A stretch of 64,000 nt of DNA from Chitinibacter fontanus (GCF_013423785.1 NZ_CP058952.1:1054001-1118000), one strand, 5' to 3'. Positions 46,579 to 56,910 are shown, counted from the first letter of the stretch. Numbers and translations: made by a program. The notes: generated from the sequence alone by a model not told the origin.

Positions 46579-46596
46579 TTTTAACATCGTTTTAAC
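46579..46596 (-). promoter_or_regulatory. Direct repeat upstream of ynbA, response-regulator-like
   Basis: On the reverse strand GTTAAAA-CGAT-GTTAAAA places two half-sites 11 bp apart, the usual spacing for OmpR/PhoP-type regulators, 32 nt before the start codon. The regulator is unknown. Confidence 0.35.
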
Positions 46597-46897
46597 GTAA
46601 TTGGAACATCAAACAAATGTAAGCATCGCCTATGTGAGCGACATCACACAGACACAACCAAGCGACTAAGAATGCTTTTTACGACTTAAATTTCGAGCTA
46701 ACGCACGGTAATCTTCACGCAAATAAAACAAATTTCCTAATTATTTCAATGCATTAAAAGAAAACGGCAGGAAAAATCAACTAAACAGGCGAGCCAGCGC
46801 AAATACAAATCCGCTAGTGCCATGGGATACGGGTTAGCAGCAAGTCTGTGTAAAAGTACAACTTCGAAACAGCCATATTCTGAATCATTGGCAAAAA

Positions 46898-46922
46898 AAA
46901 ACCGACCCAAAGGCCGGTTCAT
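46898..46922 (-). terminator. Strong intrinsic terminator of an unassigned reverse-strand transcript
   Basis: AACCGGCC and GGTCGGTT pair (one mismatch) around CAAA/TTTG, followed on the reverse strand by nine T. It lies 270 nt beyond the cca stop and 350 nt before ynbA. Confidence 0.8.
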
Positions 46923-47150
46923 AAAATCAAGAGCCGAAGCCCTCGATGTGCGCAACATTGAGCCAGCCTTAGGCTGACTTTACTTCGGTGGTTTAGAACC
47001 TCACTGCGTATGATGTTTAAGCGTCAAACACAGGTTCAAAATCTGGAGCAGATAATACCAGAACACGCATAAATCTAGGTAGCCGCCCCACGGCAAAAAG
47101 TGAGATGCGCCACAAAGCCAGTTAGATCAACACTCAACAAGGCATCTCAA
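46923..47150 (-). ncRNA. Candidate structured RNA between cca and ynbA
   Basis: On the reverse strand the 270 nt between cca and a strong terminator contain several stems: TGAGATGC/GCATCTCA (47149-47101), GAACC/GGTTC (47037-46996), AGCC/GGCT near 46965 and a GAGGGC-TTCG-GCTCTT hairpin near 46935. A 17-codon open frame (MRVLVLSAPDFEPVFDA, 47070 to 47017) lies within. It could be a small RNA, a cca 3' region or a leader. I do not recognise a family. Confidence 0.35.
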
Positions 47151-47193
47151 CTTAAACAATCAAAGCAAAGTGGTATCAATCTATAACCAAAAA

Positions 47194-48411
47194 TCAACCA
47201 CCTACTTTAATCGCCATACTGATTGCCGTAATACGCGCCTGTTCTACTGCTTGCGGTATTTGGGTCTTATTTTCGCATTGCTGCGCAATCTGCCCCGCAT
47301 TGACAGCATTGGCCACCGCTAATAAGCGCAACAAATAATCCGCTTGCGGGTAAGCGACGGTTTCAAACTGATAACGGCCACGCGCATCAGCGACGCACGC
47401 ATCTAGCATTTGGCCAAATCGCTCCGGCCGGCGAAAGGCATCGCAGCGCAAAAATAGCTTGAGTACTGTTTCGGCACGCAATTGCTCAGCGGTATGCACC
47501 AATGTGTGATCTCGACAGGTCATCAGCGCCAGATCGCGACACTCGGCGGGCACACGAAGCCGCTGGCATAAAGCCTCAACCAGAGGCACTCCACGCTCTT
47601 CATGCATAATGTGGCGCGGCAATATATCGGCGGGGGTTTTGGCCTTACCCAAGTCATGGCATAACGCAGCAAAACGCGTCGCCAGCGGCCAGCCTTGCGC
47701 CGCAGCATAATCCAGCACCAGCATCGTATGCAGGCCAGTATCGACTTCAGGGTGATAATCGGCGCGTTGCGGCACGCCCCACAGAGCATCGATTTCCGGT
47801 GCGATGCGCGATAGCGCGCCAGATTCGCGCAGTGCGGCAAACATCAAGCTGGGCTTGTCTTCCATCAGACCTTTGGCCAATTCTTGCCAGACCCGCTCGG
47901 GTACCAGATGATCGACTTCGCCATCGGCGACCATTTGCTGCATCAAAGCCATTGTCTCGGGCGCAGTGCTAAAGCCAAAGCGGGCGGCAAACCGAGCGAG
48001 GCGCAAAATCCGTACCGGGTCTTCGGCAAATGCAGGTGAGACATGGCGCAGTACTTTAGCCGCTAAGTCGGCTTGGCCATGGTAGGGGTCAATAATCGCA
48101 CCATCGTCGCCCTGAGCCATCGCATTGATGGTTAAATCGCGGCGTAGCAGGTCTTCCTCCAGCGTCACTTCAGGGCTAGCGTGCACCACAAAGCCAGTAT
48201 AGCCATGACCGCTTTTACGCTCGGTACGCGCCAGCGCATACTCCTGATGAGTATCTGGATGCAAAAAGACCGGAAAATCTTTGCCCACCGGCTGATAGCC
48301 GAGCGAGAGCATTTGCTCCGGCGTAGCGCCGACCACGACCCAATCGATATCTTTGACCGGCAAGCCCAGCAAACGGTCGCGCACTGCGCCACCCACGCGA
48401 TAAATTTGCAT
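47194..48411 (-). CDS. cca: Multifunctional CCA tRNA nucleotidyltransferase
   Basis: The 405-residue class II enzyme has GGAVRDRLLG (residues 7-16), the catalytic DIDW pair, RRDLTINAMA (about 90) and a C-terminal HD domain with CHDLGKAKT (about 225), typical of the bacterial multifunctional form. It adds or repairs the tRNA 3' CCA. It is monocistronic and divergent from cysK. Confidence 0.95.
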   Translation of the reverse strand: MQIYRVGGAVRDRLLGLPVKDIDWVVVGATPEQMLSLGYQPVGKDFPVFLHPDTHQEYALARTERKSGHGYTGFVVHASPEVTLEEDLLRRDLTINAMAQGDDGAIIDPYHGQADLAAKVLRHVSPAFAEDPVRILRLARFAARFGFSTAPETMALMQQMVADGEVDHLVPERVWQELAKGLMEDKPSLMFAALRESGALSRIAPEIDALWGVPQRADYHPEVDTGLHTMLVLDYAAAQGWPLATRFAALCHDLGKAKTPADILPRHIMHEERGVPLVEALCQRLRVPAECRDLALMTCRDHTLVHTAEQLRAETVLKLFLRCDAFRRPERFGQMLDACVADARGRYQFETVAYPQADYLLRLLAVANAVNAGQIAQQCENKTQIPQAVEQARITAISMAIKVGG

Positions 48412-48624
48412 ACTTCTTCCTTAATCTAGCCGCCATCCGCAAAGCGATAGGCGCTGCATAACCCCAGCGCAATGATTGACCAACCTGACTTCCACTTAGA
48501 TCGAAGCAGGCCCGCGCCATAGAGCTGTCTCTTCTTTCCTTAAAAGCAAGAGTTACTTCTATCGGTGCGGCAAGTAAGACTACAATTCCCTGATTATCCC
48601 TCAATTCAAGCTAAGGATGGACGT

Positions 48625-49554
48625 ATGAAAATCGCAAATAATGTCACCGAACTGATCGGCCACACCCCGCTCGTGCGTTTAAACCGTATCAATGATGGTG
48701 GCGCAACGATTGTGGCCAAACTGGAATACATGAATCCATCGCATTCGGTGAAAGACCGCATCGCGGTGAGCATGATTGATGCCGCTGAAGCGGCCGGTAA
48801 AATCGGCCCAGACACGGTGATCGTTGAGCCAACCTCGGGTAATACTGGCATTGGTTTGGCGATGGTTTGCGCGGCGCGCGGCTACAAGCTGGTATTGACG
48901 ATGCCAGAAACCATGTCAAAAGAGCGTCGCGCCTTATTGCGTGGCTACGGCGCCGAGCTAATCTTGACTCCCGGCCCAGATGGCATGGGCGGCGCAATTG
49001 CCAAAGCCAAAGCGCTAGTCGAAGAAAATGCTAATTATTTCCTGCCGCAACAATTCGAAAATCCAGCCAATCCGGAAATTCACCGCAACACCACCGCGGT
49101 TGAATTGTGGGAAGACACCGATGGCCAGATCGATATTTTGGTCGCAGGTGTCGGCACCGGCGGCACGATTACCGGCATTGCCGAAGTGATCAAAGCGAAA
49201 AAACCATCCTTCCAAGCAATCGCAGTTGAGCCGGATGCCAGCCCCGTATTAAGCGGCGGCCCCAAAGGCCCGCACCCGATTCAAGGAATTGGCGCAGGCT
49301 TTGTACCGGGCGTGCTCAATACCAGTATTTACGATGAAGTAATTCGGGTCAGCAATGACGATGCATTCAGCACCGCCCGTGCATTGGCAACCCAAGAAGG
49401 GATTTTGTCAGGAATTTCTGCTGGTGCCGCCACATGGGCCGCGATTGAAGTCGCCAAACGCCCTGAAAATGCCGGCAAATTGATTGCGGTGATCATTCCA
49501 TCATTTGGTGAGCGCTACTTATCAACTAAATTGTTTGAAGGCCTAGCCGACTAA
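48625..49554 (+). CDS. cysK: Cysteine synthase A
   Basis: The 309-residue PLP enzyme begins [20 protein letters not shown] behind AAGGAT. The PLP lysine lies in PSHSVKDR (about residue 41), the substrate loop is TSGNTG (about 70), and the phosphate loop is GTGGTITG (about 177). It makes cysteine from O-acetylserine and sulfide. The 213-bp upstream gap holds its promoter region but no box I can name. Confidence 0.94.
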   Translation: MKIANNVTELIGHTPLVRLNRINDGGATIVAKLEYMNPSHSVKDRIAVSMIDAAEAAGKIGPDTVIVEPTSGNTGIGLAMVCAARGYKLVLTMPETMSKERRALLRGYGAELILTPGPDGMGGAIAKAKALVEENANYFLPQQFENPANPEIHRNTTAVELWEDTDGQIDILVAGVGTGGTITGIAEVIKAKKPSFQAIAVEPDASPVLSGGPKGPHPIQGIGAGFVPGVLNTSIYDEVIRVSNDDAFSTARALATQEGILSGISAGAATWAAIEVAKRPENAGKLIAVIIPSFGERYLSTKLFEGLAD

Positions 49555-49567
49555 GCCCAAATAACTA

Positions 49568-49616
49568 GGGTATATTCTGCAAGCTCTTAATAATAGAGAT
49601 TTTTCTGAATATACCC
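49568..49616. repeat. 49-bp dyad GGGTAT-N37-ATACCC (12/12)
   Basis: Perfect ends, extended to 12-bp arms TAGGGTATATTC/GAATATACCCTA. It fills the gap between the convergent cysK and CHASE-PAS genes and might also terminate both. Confidence 0.75.
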
Positions 49617-49618
49617 TA

Positions 49619-51832
49619 TCAAACATCCAACTCAGCTCTATCTTCAATTTCCCGCCAGTTGCTAATATCACGGAATACCAGTACCGCCCCGATGGTACGT
49701 GAGTGCTCATCCCGAATACGCGCAGCGCATTCTTCCACTTGGAAATTCAAACCAAATTTATTCAGCAACACACTGCGCCGGGCGCCGTGATATTCGCCGC
49801 CATCACTCAATACCTCGGCCACCAAATCCGGCAATGGCAAACGGGTTTGTCGATCAACTGACTGATAAATCGCCGACAGCATCTGGCCGCGAGCAGAGCT
49901 TAACTCCCAGCCCACCAGCGAAGACGCCACTGGGTTGAGGTAATCAACCCGGCCAAAAATATCAGTGGTAATGACCCCATCTGCAATCGATTCCAGCGTT
50001 GCTTGAGCACGTTGCTGCTCAGAAATTAGCGCTTTCTGTGCCATACGGATACCGGTTACGTCACGACCCGTGCCACGATAACCGAGGAAATTGTCGTCAT
50101 CATCGTAGAACGGAAAGCCTGAAACACTAACAATAATGGTGTCGCGCCCCAATACCGAGGTGTATTCAAAATCGCGATAGGCCTGCCGAGCGGCCAAAAT
50201 AGCACGATGCTCATCCCATTGCTCTTGGCTTAAGCCGCCAGAGCCTAAATCCCAGCGATGTTTACCCAAGAAATAAGCAGGGGTCACATCAAAACGCGAG
50301 AAGAAGCCGCCAGTTACCATGGTAAAGCGGGAATCGGCATCCTGCTCCCAGAACCAATCACTGGATAAATCAACCATTTCCTGTAAACGATGATGCGAGT
50401 CCTTCAGCTCCTGAGTTTCCGCGTAGTTCAGCGACACATCGCGCACGATCATGGCCATCGCAATGGGCTGTAGTAATTCATTCCGCAGCGGTTGCAGCAT
50501 CACGTCCAAATGTTTGGCGTGCGGGGAATGACGCGGGAAGGTGGTACTAAAACTCAAGGGGTGCGCCAGATCACCCAGCTCGGATTGGCTTAGCAACACA
50601 TCATAGCGCCCCAGTAAATTATTGCTGGAGGCAGAAAATAGCTCGTGAGCAGTGTCATTGGCGTAGATAATTTTGCCATCCGGCTGGCGCAGCACCAGCC
50701 CATCGTGACTCTCCTGTACCACTTGAGCCAGCAATTGTGCTTGTTGATGACGATTGCTTTCATCGCCACGCGCTTTAAGCAGCATTTGCAATGACCACTG
50801 CCGTGACAGATACAAAAACTGCATCATGGCGGCAACCAACAAGACGCACAGCATAGCAAAACCCATGGCCAGCATGATCCATTCATCATCATGCTCGGAA
50901 ATAATCTCCTCGTGCGCGTGAAACTCAATCCGCCACTGCCGACCAGGTAAATGCACTAAAGCAGCAATGGTCTGCTTGATTGGGGTTAACTCATCCAGAT
51001 CACTTTCCATGACCTCGCTAGCACGGTGTTCTTGGCGCCAGGTTTGCAGCGCATAACCCTGATCAAATAAGCGCCAGCTCACACTATAGCCCGCGGTCAT
51101 TTTGCTCATCGGGCGTACAAATTCATCCAGCCGAATATAGGCCAATACGGTGCCCGCATGATGGGCGCGGCGCTCAGCTACAGTGGGCTCGATCGGTAAA
51201 TTGGCGTCATAAATCGGTGCATAAAGGCAGAATATACTTTCATCATGCCCATTAAGATGAAACGCTGGGCTGGCCAGCATACGCCCACTATCACGAGCGA
51301 TTTCCAAGCCTTCTTTGAGCGATGCAGCTTCGGCAAGATTGCTGCCGATTAATTGTTCGGTCAGGCGATTAATTGGATATAAATGCTCCAGCAGCAGCGG
51401 CTTACGCTCGGTCAATGGCGCTGGCTGGTATTTTTGATAGGCCAAAGGTGCCACACGCCGATCGGCACGAACTCTGGCAATATGGTCGGGAATATCCTGC
51501 AATGCGACCGGTCTGGCTAAGCCAACCGCCAGCAAACTGGGCTGGCGGTACATGACATTGCTTTGTAGCAACAGATTATAAAACTGCAGGCGATCCAGAT
51601 TGGGGTTGAGGGTGAGCGCTGCTTGTAAGCCCAGTAATACTTCCTGTTGCTGAACCAGCCGATCTTCCAACTGACCGGCCTGGCCAGTTGCAATCACTTT
51701 CAGACGCTCGAGTGATGCGCTGCGCATCTGCTTCTGGACCAATAGTGCACATGCAGCGATCACAATAGCGCCGACCAGCATGACGCCAAAAAATACAAAA
51801 TAGCGCCGCAGAAAAGCCAAAATCAAATGCAA
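49619..51832 (-). CDS. CHASE-PAS sensor protein with no output domain
   Basis: The 737-residue protein has a membrane helix (about 10-30), a periplasmic CHASE domain (about 45-300), a second helix (about 312-332) and three PAS/PAC domains (about 360-475, 480-610 and 620-735). It then stops at RDISNWREIEDRAELDV, where a GGDEF, EAL or kinase domain normally follows. Only 64 bp separate the stop from cysK, so no frameshifted output domain remains. It may signal through a partner or be a truncated relic. Confidence 0.85.
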   Translation of the reverse strand: MHLILAFLRRYFVFFGVMLVGAIVIAACALLVQKQMRSASLERLKVIATGQAGQLEDRLVQQQEVLLGLQAALTLNPNLDRLQFYNLLLQSNVMYRQPSLLAVGLARPVALQDIPDHIARVRADRRVAPLAYQKYQPAPLTERKPLLLEHLYPINRLTEQLIGSNLAEAASLKEGLEIARDSGRMLASPAFHLNGHDESIFCLYAPIYDANLPIEPTVAERRAHHAGTVLAYIRLDEFVRPMSKMTAGYSVSWRLFDQGYALQTWRQEHRASEVMESDLDELTPIKQTIAALVHLPGRQWRIEFHAHEEIISEHDDEWIMLAMGFAMLCVLLVAAMMQFLYLSRQWSLQMLLKARGDESNRHQQAQLLAQVVQESHDGLVLRQPDGKIIYANDTAHELFSASSNNLLGRYDVLLSQSELGDLAHPLSFSTTFPRHSPHAKHLDVMLQPLRNELLQPIAMAMIVRDVSLNYAETQELKDSHHRLQEMVDLSSDWFWEQDADSRFTMVTGGFFSRFDVTPAYFLGKHRWDLGSGGLSQEQWDEHRAILAARQAYRDFEYTSVLGRDTIIVSVSGFPFYDDDDNFLGYRGTGRDVTGIRMAQKALISEQQRAQATLESIADGVITTDIFGRVDYLNPVASSLVGWELSSARGQMLSAIYQSVDRQTRLPLPDLVAEVLSDGGEYHGARRSVLLNKFGLNFQVEECAARIRDEHSRTIGAVLVFRDISNWREIEDRAELDV

Positions 51833-51928
51833 TGTTCACTCCTAGTCAGAAAGAGGCTGCCGCACGATGTTAGCGTCATACTTTAGCGCTCAATTCAGCC
51901 TAAGGTCAGCCTGCTCGCCCAGAGTGTC

Positions 51929-53446
51929 TCAATTTGATCCCAAAAAGAGCTGATAAGCCTGATTTTCAGTTTCAATCCAGTATGGATAACCCAGTCGGGA
52001 TAGAAAATCCTGAAATTGTGTATCATCTGCCGGTGGCACCTGAATACCCACGAGCACCCGTCCGTAATCAGCACCGTGATTACGGTAATGAAATAAGGAA
52101 ATATTCCAGTTGTCACTCATGCCATCAAGGAAATTGAGCAATGCACCTGGTCGCTCTGGAAACTCAAAGCGGATCACTCGTTCGTGCAAGGCCTGTGGCG
52201 CTTGGCCACCCACCAAATGACGAATATGCAACTTAGCCATTTCGTTATCGGTTAAGTCGAGCGCAGGCAAGCCTTCAGCGGCGAGTTTTTCGATTAATTC
52301 CACCACTTCACTACGCTGCTGAATCGAAAGCCCCACAAACACGTGCGCTTGAGTATCTGAGCCATAGCGATAGTTAAATTCGGTAACATTGCGCGCGCCG
52401 ATCAAACTACAAAACTTGCGGAAACTACCCGGCTGCTCTGGCACGGTCACGGCCATAATCGCTTCGCGCTGCTCACCCATTTCGGCCTGCTCGGCCACAT
52501 AGCGCAAGCGGTCAAAATTCATATTGGCACCCGAGGCAATCGCGATCAGTGTTTGTCCCTGCACTCCCTCGCGGGCAGCCCATGCTTTCATGCCAGCAAT
52601 CGCCAAGGCTCCAGCCGGCTCCAAAATTGAGCGATTATCTTCAAACACATCTTTAATTGCCGCGCACATGGCATCGGTATCGACCAAGATCACATCGTCG
52701 ACAAACTCTTGTGACAAGCGGAAAGTCTCTTCGCCCACCTGCTTAACCGCCACGCCATCGGCAAAAATACCCACCTGAGGCAGCGTAATACGCTCACCTA
52801 ATTTCAGAGACAAATACATCGCATTGGCATCGGTCGGCTCAACGCCAATTACTTTGACATCGGGGCGCAGGCGCTTGATATACGCAGCCATCCCTGCCAG
52901 CAAACCACCGCCGCCGACGGGAATAAATACCGCGTGTAATGGATCGGGGTGTTGACGTAAAATTTCCATCGCCACCGTACCTTGCCCAGCAATCACATCG
53001 GGGTCGTCATAGGGATGCACAAAGGTTGCACCGGTTTCTGCCGCTAGCTTAGTAGCATGCTCATAGCAGTCGGAGTATGACTCGCCAACCAGCACCACTT
53101 CTGCGCCGCGACGAGATACTGCATCTACTTTGATGCGCGGAGCTGTTGCTGGCATCACGATGGTGGCACGGCATTGCAAGTGTTGTGCGGCCAAGGCCAC
53201 GCCTTGCGCATGATTACCAGCCGAAGCGGCCACCACTCCACGATCCAGCGTAGCTCGGCTCAATTGCACCATTTTGTTATAAGCGCCACGAATCTTGAAC
53301 GAAAACACCGGCTGCATGTCTTCACGCTTGAAGTAAACATGATTACCAATTCGGCGTGATAAATTCGGCGCGAACTCCAGCGGAGATTCAATCGCCACGT
53401 CATACACACGGGCAGAAAGCGTACGTTCAAGGTAGTCTTTAGTCAT
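51929..53446 (-). CDS. ilvA: Threonine ammonia-lyase, biosynthetic
   Basis: The 505-residue protein has the PLP lysine in FSFKIRGAYNKM (about residue 53), the GGGGLLAGMA phosphate loop (about 180) and two C-terminal ACT-like domains (about 325-405 and 420-500), the feedback-regulated biosynthetic form. It makes 2-oxobutyrate for isoleucine, feeding the IlvBH-IlvC enzymes encoded 24 kb away. Confidence 0.95.
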   Translation of the reverse strand: MTKDYLERTLSARVYDVAIESPLEFAPNLSRRIGNHVYFKREDMQPVFSFKIRGAYNKMVQLSRATLDRGVVAASAGNHAQGVALAAQHLQCRATIVMPATAPRIKVDAVSRRGAEVVLVGESYSDCYEHATKLAAETGATFVHPYDDPDVIAGQGTVAMEILRQHPDPLHAVFIPVGGGGLLAGMAAYIKRLRPDVKVIGVEPTDANAMYLSLKLGERITLPQVGIFADGVAVKQVGEETFRLSQEFVDDVILVDTDAMCAAIKDVFEDNRSILEPAGALAIAGMKAWAAREGVQGQTLIAIASGANMNFDRLRYVAEQAEMGEQREAIMAVTVPEQPGSFRKFCSLIGARNVTEFNYRYGSDTQAHVFVGLSIQQRSEVVELIEKLAAEGLPALDLTDNEMAKLHIRHLVGGQAPQALHERVIRFEFPERPGALLNFLDGMSDNWNISLFHYRNHGADYGRVLVGIQVPPADDTQFQDFLSRLGYPYWIETENQAYQLFLGSN

Positions 53447-53524
53447 ATCGTTTAGCCAAATAGAAAATGGGCGAATTACGGCAGTAATTCACCCATTTTA
53501 CCCCTAAACAGCAGACGAAACGGC

Positions 53525-55093
53525 TTAATGATCAGTTAATGTCTGCCGAATTTCCTCAATTCTTGGCAAGCAGCGGAAAAATGCCTCAACAACAGTAGGG
53601 TCAAAATGCTGACCGGAGCCCGCACGAATGGTCTCCAAAACTTGATCGCGTGGCCACGGGTCTTTGTAACAGCGCGCGTGCGTAAGTGCATCGTATACAT
53701 CCGCCAACGCAATAATTCGCCCAGAAATATGAATTTCATCGCCTTTGAGCTGGCGTGGGTAACCACTGCCATCCCATTTTTCGTGATGCTGGTAAGCAAT
53801 AATTGATGCCATTTTCAAAATACGGGGCTTGGACTCACGCAACATGTCATACCCAAGCTGCGCATGAGTATCCATCACGGCACGCTCTGCACTATCGAGA
53901 GGGCCGGGTTTATTGAGCACTTTATCGGGAATCCCCACTTTACCAATATCGTGCAAAGGGCTCGCAGCGCGAATAATTTGCGCCTCTTCCTCACTCAAGC
54001 CCAATTCAAGCGCCATCACATAGGAAAACTCGGCCATCCGATGAATGTGCTTGCCGGTATCCTTGGAGCGATTTTCGATCACCTCCGACAGCTGATAAAT
54101 GATACTGCGTTGCGTATCCTCAATTTCCTTGTTCAGCATCAGGTTTTCATAGGCAATCGAGACATTTTTGCAGAATAAATCGATCAGGTTGGCATCTGGA
54201 TGCGACAGCTCCACTGGCCCATCAATAATCAATAAATTGATCGGGCCATGCGGCGATAAGAAAAACCCAACAAAGTGATCGCTAGCAAAAACGCTGTGCT
54301 GCTGGGAAATGGCCAAATCAATCGAAGGCTGCAGACGGCTTAGCTCGGTTTGCCCAAGTGGGCGGCCACAATACTTCTGATACCCCCCTGTGGCATACAT
54401 CACCATAAGATCATTATCATGGGTTAATGCCGCCATACCCCCATTAACCACCAAATACAAAGCGTCTTGCTCAAAGAACAGCAATGACTGCAGTTGCTCA
54501 AGCACGCCCTGAGCAAACTGCTGAATTGATTGCTGCCGAAAAATACTGGTAGTGGCATCAACCACTTTCATCAAACCGCGTCGGTTGGCATCCAACTGAC
54601 GGCGTTGATGCTCAATCAGCATAATGTCGTTGTAAGAGCGCAAAGTACCCAGCACTGATGTGTACAATTTATCGCGCGTCAGTTCAGTTTTGGCTTTGTA
54701 ATCGTTGATATCGTAGTTTTCAATTACATGCCGTTCGGGTGCCACACCGGGCTGGCCGGTACGCAAAATAATACGAATATGGTGATTATTTAAGGTTTCC
54801 CGAATTTCACGAGCGACGATCAGACCTGCATCTTCGGTTTCCATGACCACATCGAGCAAGACCAGCGCAATATCATCCCGCGCGGCCAGCAAATCGAGCG
54901 CCTCTCGCCCTGAATAGCACGACAAGATATTGAGCGGGCGCTTCAAAAAATCAATATTGGATAAGGCTAGCTTGGTAACATGATGAATATCGGGCTCATC
55001 ATCAACTACCAGGACATTCCACGGCTCGATCTTGCTGACCGCATCGTCTTGCGTATCGTCTTCAAGCCAGTTGTCATCGTCGAGCATATTCAT
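53525..55093 (-). CDS. Response regulator with DUF3369 and HD-GYP domains
   Basis: The 522-residue protein has a receiver domain (about 25-150, phospho-acceptor Asp in LVLLDVVMETED), a DUF3369 domain (about 165-320) and an HD-GYP domain (about 335-515) with HDIGKVGIPD and HHEKWDGSGYP. The full HD-GYP motif predicts c-di-GMP phosphodiesterase activity. It begins 15 nt after the kinase gene on the same strand, so the two form a two-component pair. Confidence 0.93.
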   Translation of the reverse strand: MNMLDDDNWLEDDTQDDAVSKIEPWNVLVVDDEPDIHHVTKLALSNIDFLKRPLNILSCYSGREALDLLAARDDIALVLLDVVMETEDAGLIVAREIRETLNNHHIRIILRTGQPGVAPERHVIENYDINDYKAKTELTRDKLYTSVLGTLRSYNDIMLIEHQRRQLDANRRGLMKVVDATTSIFRQQSIQQFAQGVLEQLQSLLFFEQDALYLVVNGGMAALTHDNDLMVMYATGGYQKYCGRPLGQTELSRLQPSIDLAISQQHSVFASDHFVGFFLSPHGPINLLIIDGPVELSHPDANLIDLFCKNVSIAYENLMLNKEIEDTQRSIIYQLSEVIENRSKDTGKHIHRMAEFSYVMALELGLSEEEAQIIRAASPLHDIGKVGIPDKVLNKPGPLDSAERAVMDTHAQLGYDMLRESKPRILKMASIIAYQHHEKWDGSGYPRQLKGDEIHISGRIIALADVYDALTHARCYKDPWPRDQVLETIRAGSGQHFDPTVVEAFFRCLPRIEEIRQTLTDH

Positions 55094-55108
55094 TTTTATT
55101 ACGTCTCC

Positions 55109-56770
55109 CTATAAGACACGGGGAAAAACAATCACAAAACTTGCACCGCCGCCGGGCGTTTCTTCAATGCTTATCATGCCTTTGAGTTGGGCAACGACCA
55201 GATTATGCACAATACTCATTCCTAGACCGCTACCGCCCTGCCCCCGCTTTGTAGTGTAGAACGGCTCAAATACTTTTGCTCGTACACTTGGCGCAATTCC
55301 CACGCCGTTATCCATAAAACGAACTTCCACCCTATCAGTGCCCTGCTGGGTTACCTGAATCACTATCAAGCCCCGCTGATCCGGCATAAAAGCATGCAAC
55401 ATCGCGTTTTGAACCAGATTATTAATAATCTGCGTAAATGCACTCGGATAGGTGTGGACAAACAAACCGGCCGGGCAAGCCAATTCGATTTGATGGGGGG
55501 TATGTTTCAAGCTAGGCTTCAGCGATTGTAAGATTTCATCCAGATACAGACCCAAATCAAACTCACGAATCACCTCCGAGGTTTGATCCACCGAGATATT
55601 TTTAAAACTACGAATCAGCGCTGCCGCATTGTCACAATGCCGCAAAATCAACTGCGAAGCCTCTTGGGCAATGGCTAGATATTGTTGCAAATCATTCTTC
55701 TTTAAATGCCCAGCTTCTACTAGGCTCAACACTTGTTGCGATTCACTATTCAGTGTCGATGCTGCAGTTAGCGCGATCCCCAAGGGCGTATTAACCTCGT
55801 GCGCCACCCCGGCCACCAAGGCCCCCAGTGCGGCCAGTTTTTCGGATTCAATGATTTGCAGCTGTGCGCCTCGCAATTGATTGACCGCCTCTTCAGCCGC
55901 TTCTTTCGCACAGGATAATTCTGCGGTCGCCCTTCGTTGCTCGGTCACATCGGTTTGCGCCCCAACCACACTCAGAATTCGGCCTTCCTGATCACGATCG
56001 GCTACCGCACGCGATAACATGGTGAGCCATTGCCCTTGCTTATGCTGCATTCGAAATTCTGCCTCAAACAGCATATCGGCGGCTGAATCGCGGATTTGGA
56101 TAAATTGCGTAAATTGTTGGTGCACAACTTCCACATCATCAGGATGCATCAGCTGATAAAAGGTCTGCCCCAGATTGGGTAACTCATCCTCCTGATAGCC
56201 CAGCATCTGCTTCCAGCGTGGGGAGAAATACCAGACGTTTTTCTCTGCGCCCCACTCCCAAATACCATCGCCAGTTGCATTCAGTGCAAGCCCCCAACGC
56301 CGTTCTGAACGGCGTAACTGCAAACCAATATCGTTAATCTCATCTAAAGCATCGGCAAAGAGCTCATTTTTATTGTTCAGCTCGGCAATCGTTTGCACCT
56401 GCCGCTGCAAAATCGGCTGAATGGCGAGCAGCAAGGATGCATAATGGCCATCCAGTTGCCGCACCTGATCGGCAGGCATTTGGCCCAATACCGGCAGAAT
56501 TGCAATGGCTTGCTGTTGCTGCATTTTCTGCAAAACAAAGAATATAAGCAGGGGTATGGCGACCACAGCAATAACGATCAAGCCCGCCAGCAAAATACCC
56601 AATACATCTAACTCGATATGCAGCGTCGCCAACTGATCTTGACCACTTAAACGCCCATCGATGAGCACATTGCTGGCGGCAAAGTAAAACCACAGCGCAA
56701 ATCCAAGTAAACCCGCGCCGGGTATCAGCAACCACGCAATAAGTCGATAAGGGGAGCGATCTACGTTCAC
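55109..56770 (-). CDS. PAS-containing membrane histidine kinase
   Basis: The 553-residue protein has two N-terminal membrane helices (about 10-30 and 55-80), a PAS/PAC domain (about 145-270), an H-box GVAHEVNTPLGIAL with the phospho-His (about 320) and ATPase boxes NLVQNAMLHAF, DNGVGIAP and GGSGLGMSIV. It likely phosphorylates the HD-GYP regulator encoded next. A perfect 49-bp dyad (56552-56600) lies in the membrane-domain coding region. Confidence 0.93.
   Translation of the reverse strand: MNVDRSPYRLIAWLLIPGAGLLGFALWFYFAASNVLIDGRLSGQDQLATLHIELDVLGILLAGLIVIAVVAIPLLIFFVLQKMQQQQAIAILPVLGQMPADQVRQLDGHYASLLLAIQPILQRQVQTIAELNNKNELFADALDEINDIGLQLRRSERRWGLALNATGDGIWEWGAEKNVWYFSPRWKQMLGYQEDELPNLGQTFYQLMHPDDVEVVHQQFTQFIQIRDSAADMLFEAEFRMQHKQGQWLTMLSRAVADRDQEGRILSVVGAQTDVTEQRRATAELSCAKEAAEEAVNQLRGAQLQIIESEKLAALGALVAGVAHEVNTPLGIALTAASTLNSESQQVLSLVEAGHLKKNDLQQYLAIAQEASQLILRHCDNAAALIRSFKNISVDQTSEVIREFDLGLYLDEILQSLKPSLKHTPHQIELACPAGLFVHTYPSAFTQIINNLVQNAMLHAFMPDQRGLIVIQVTQQGTDRVEVRFMDNGVGIAPSVRAKVFEPFYTTKRGQGGSGLGMSIVHNLVVAQLKGMISIEETPGGGASFVIVFPRVL
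56552..56600. repeat. 49-bp dyad GGGTAT-N37-ATACCC (12/12)
   Basis: Perfect ends inside the histidine kinase gene, in the second membrane-helix region. Confidence 0.75.
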
Positions 56771-56910
56771 AGCAAGCCTGATCTAAAGGTTAGCAATCCA
56801 CTATAGACAATTGGCACAGTGAGCGCCCCAAAGGAAATGTCATTCTTGCACCTTTAAATGCGTCACTAGCGCCCCGATGTAAGCCCTTATCCGCATCAAA
56901 GGAATGAATC

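Noticed and set aside
46746-46958. 70-codon reverse-strand open frame over the terminator region
   Set aside because: It crosses a strong terminator, has biased composition, and resembles no protein I know.
47101-47149. Perfect TGAGATGC/GCATCTCA inverted repeat that also spans 49 bp
   Set aside because: The arms are unrelated to GGGTAT; the length match is treated as coincidence and it is kept as part of the candidate RNA.
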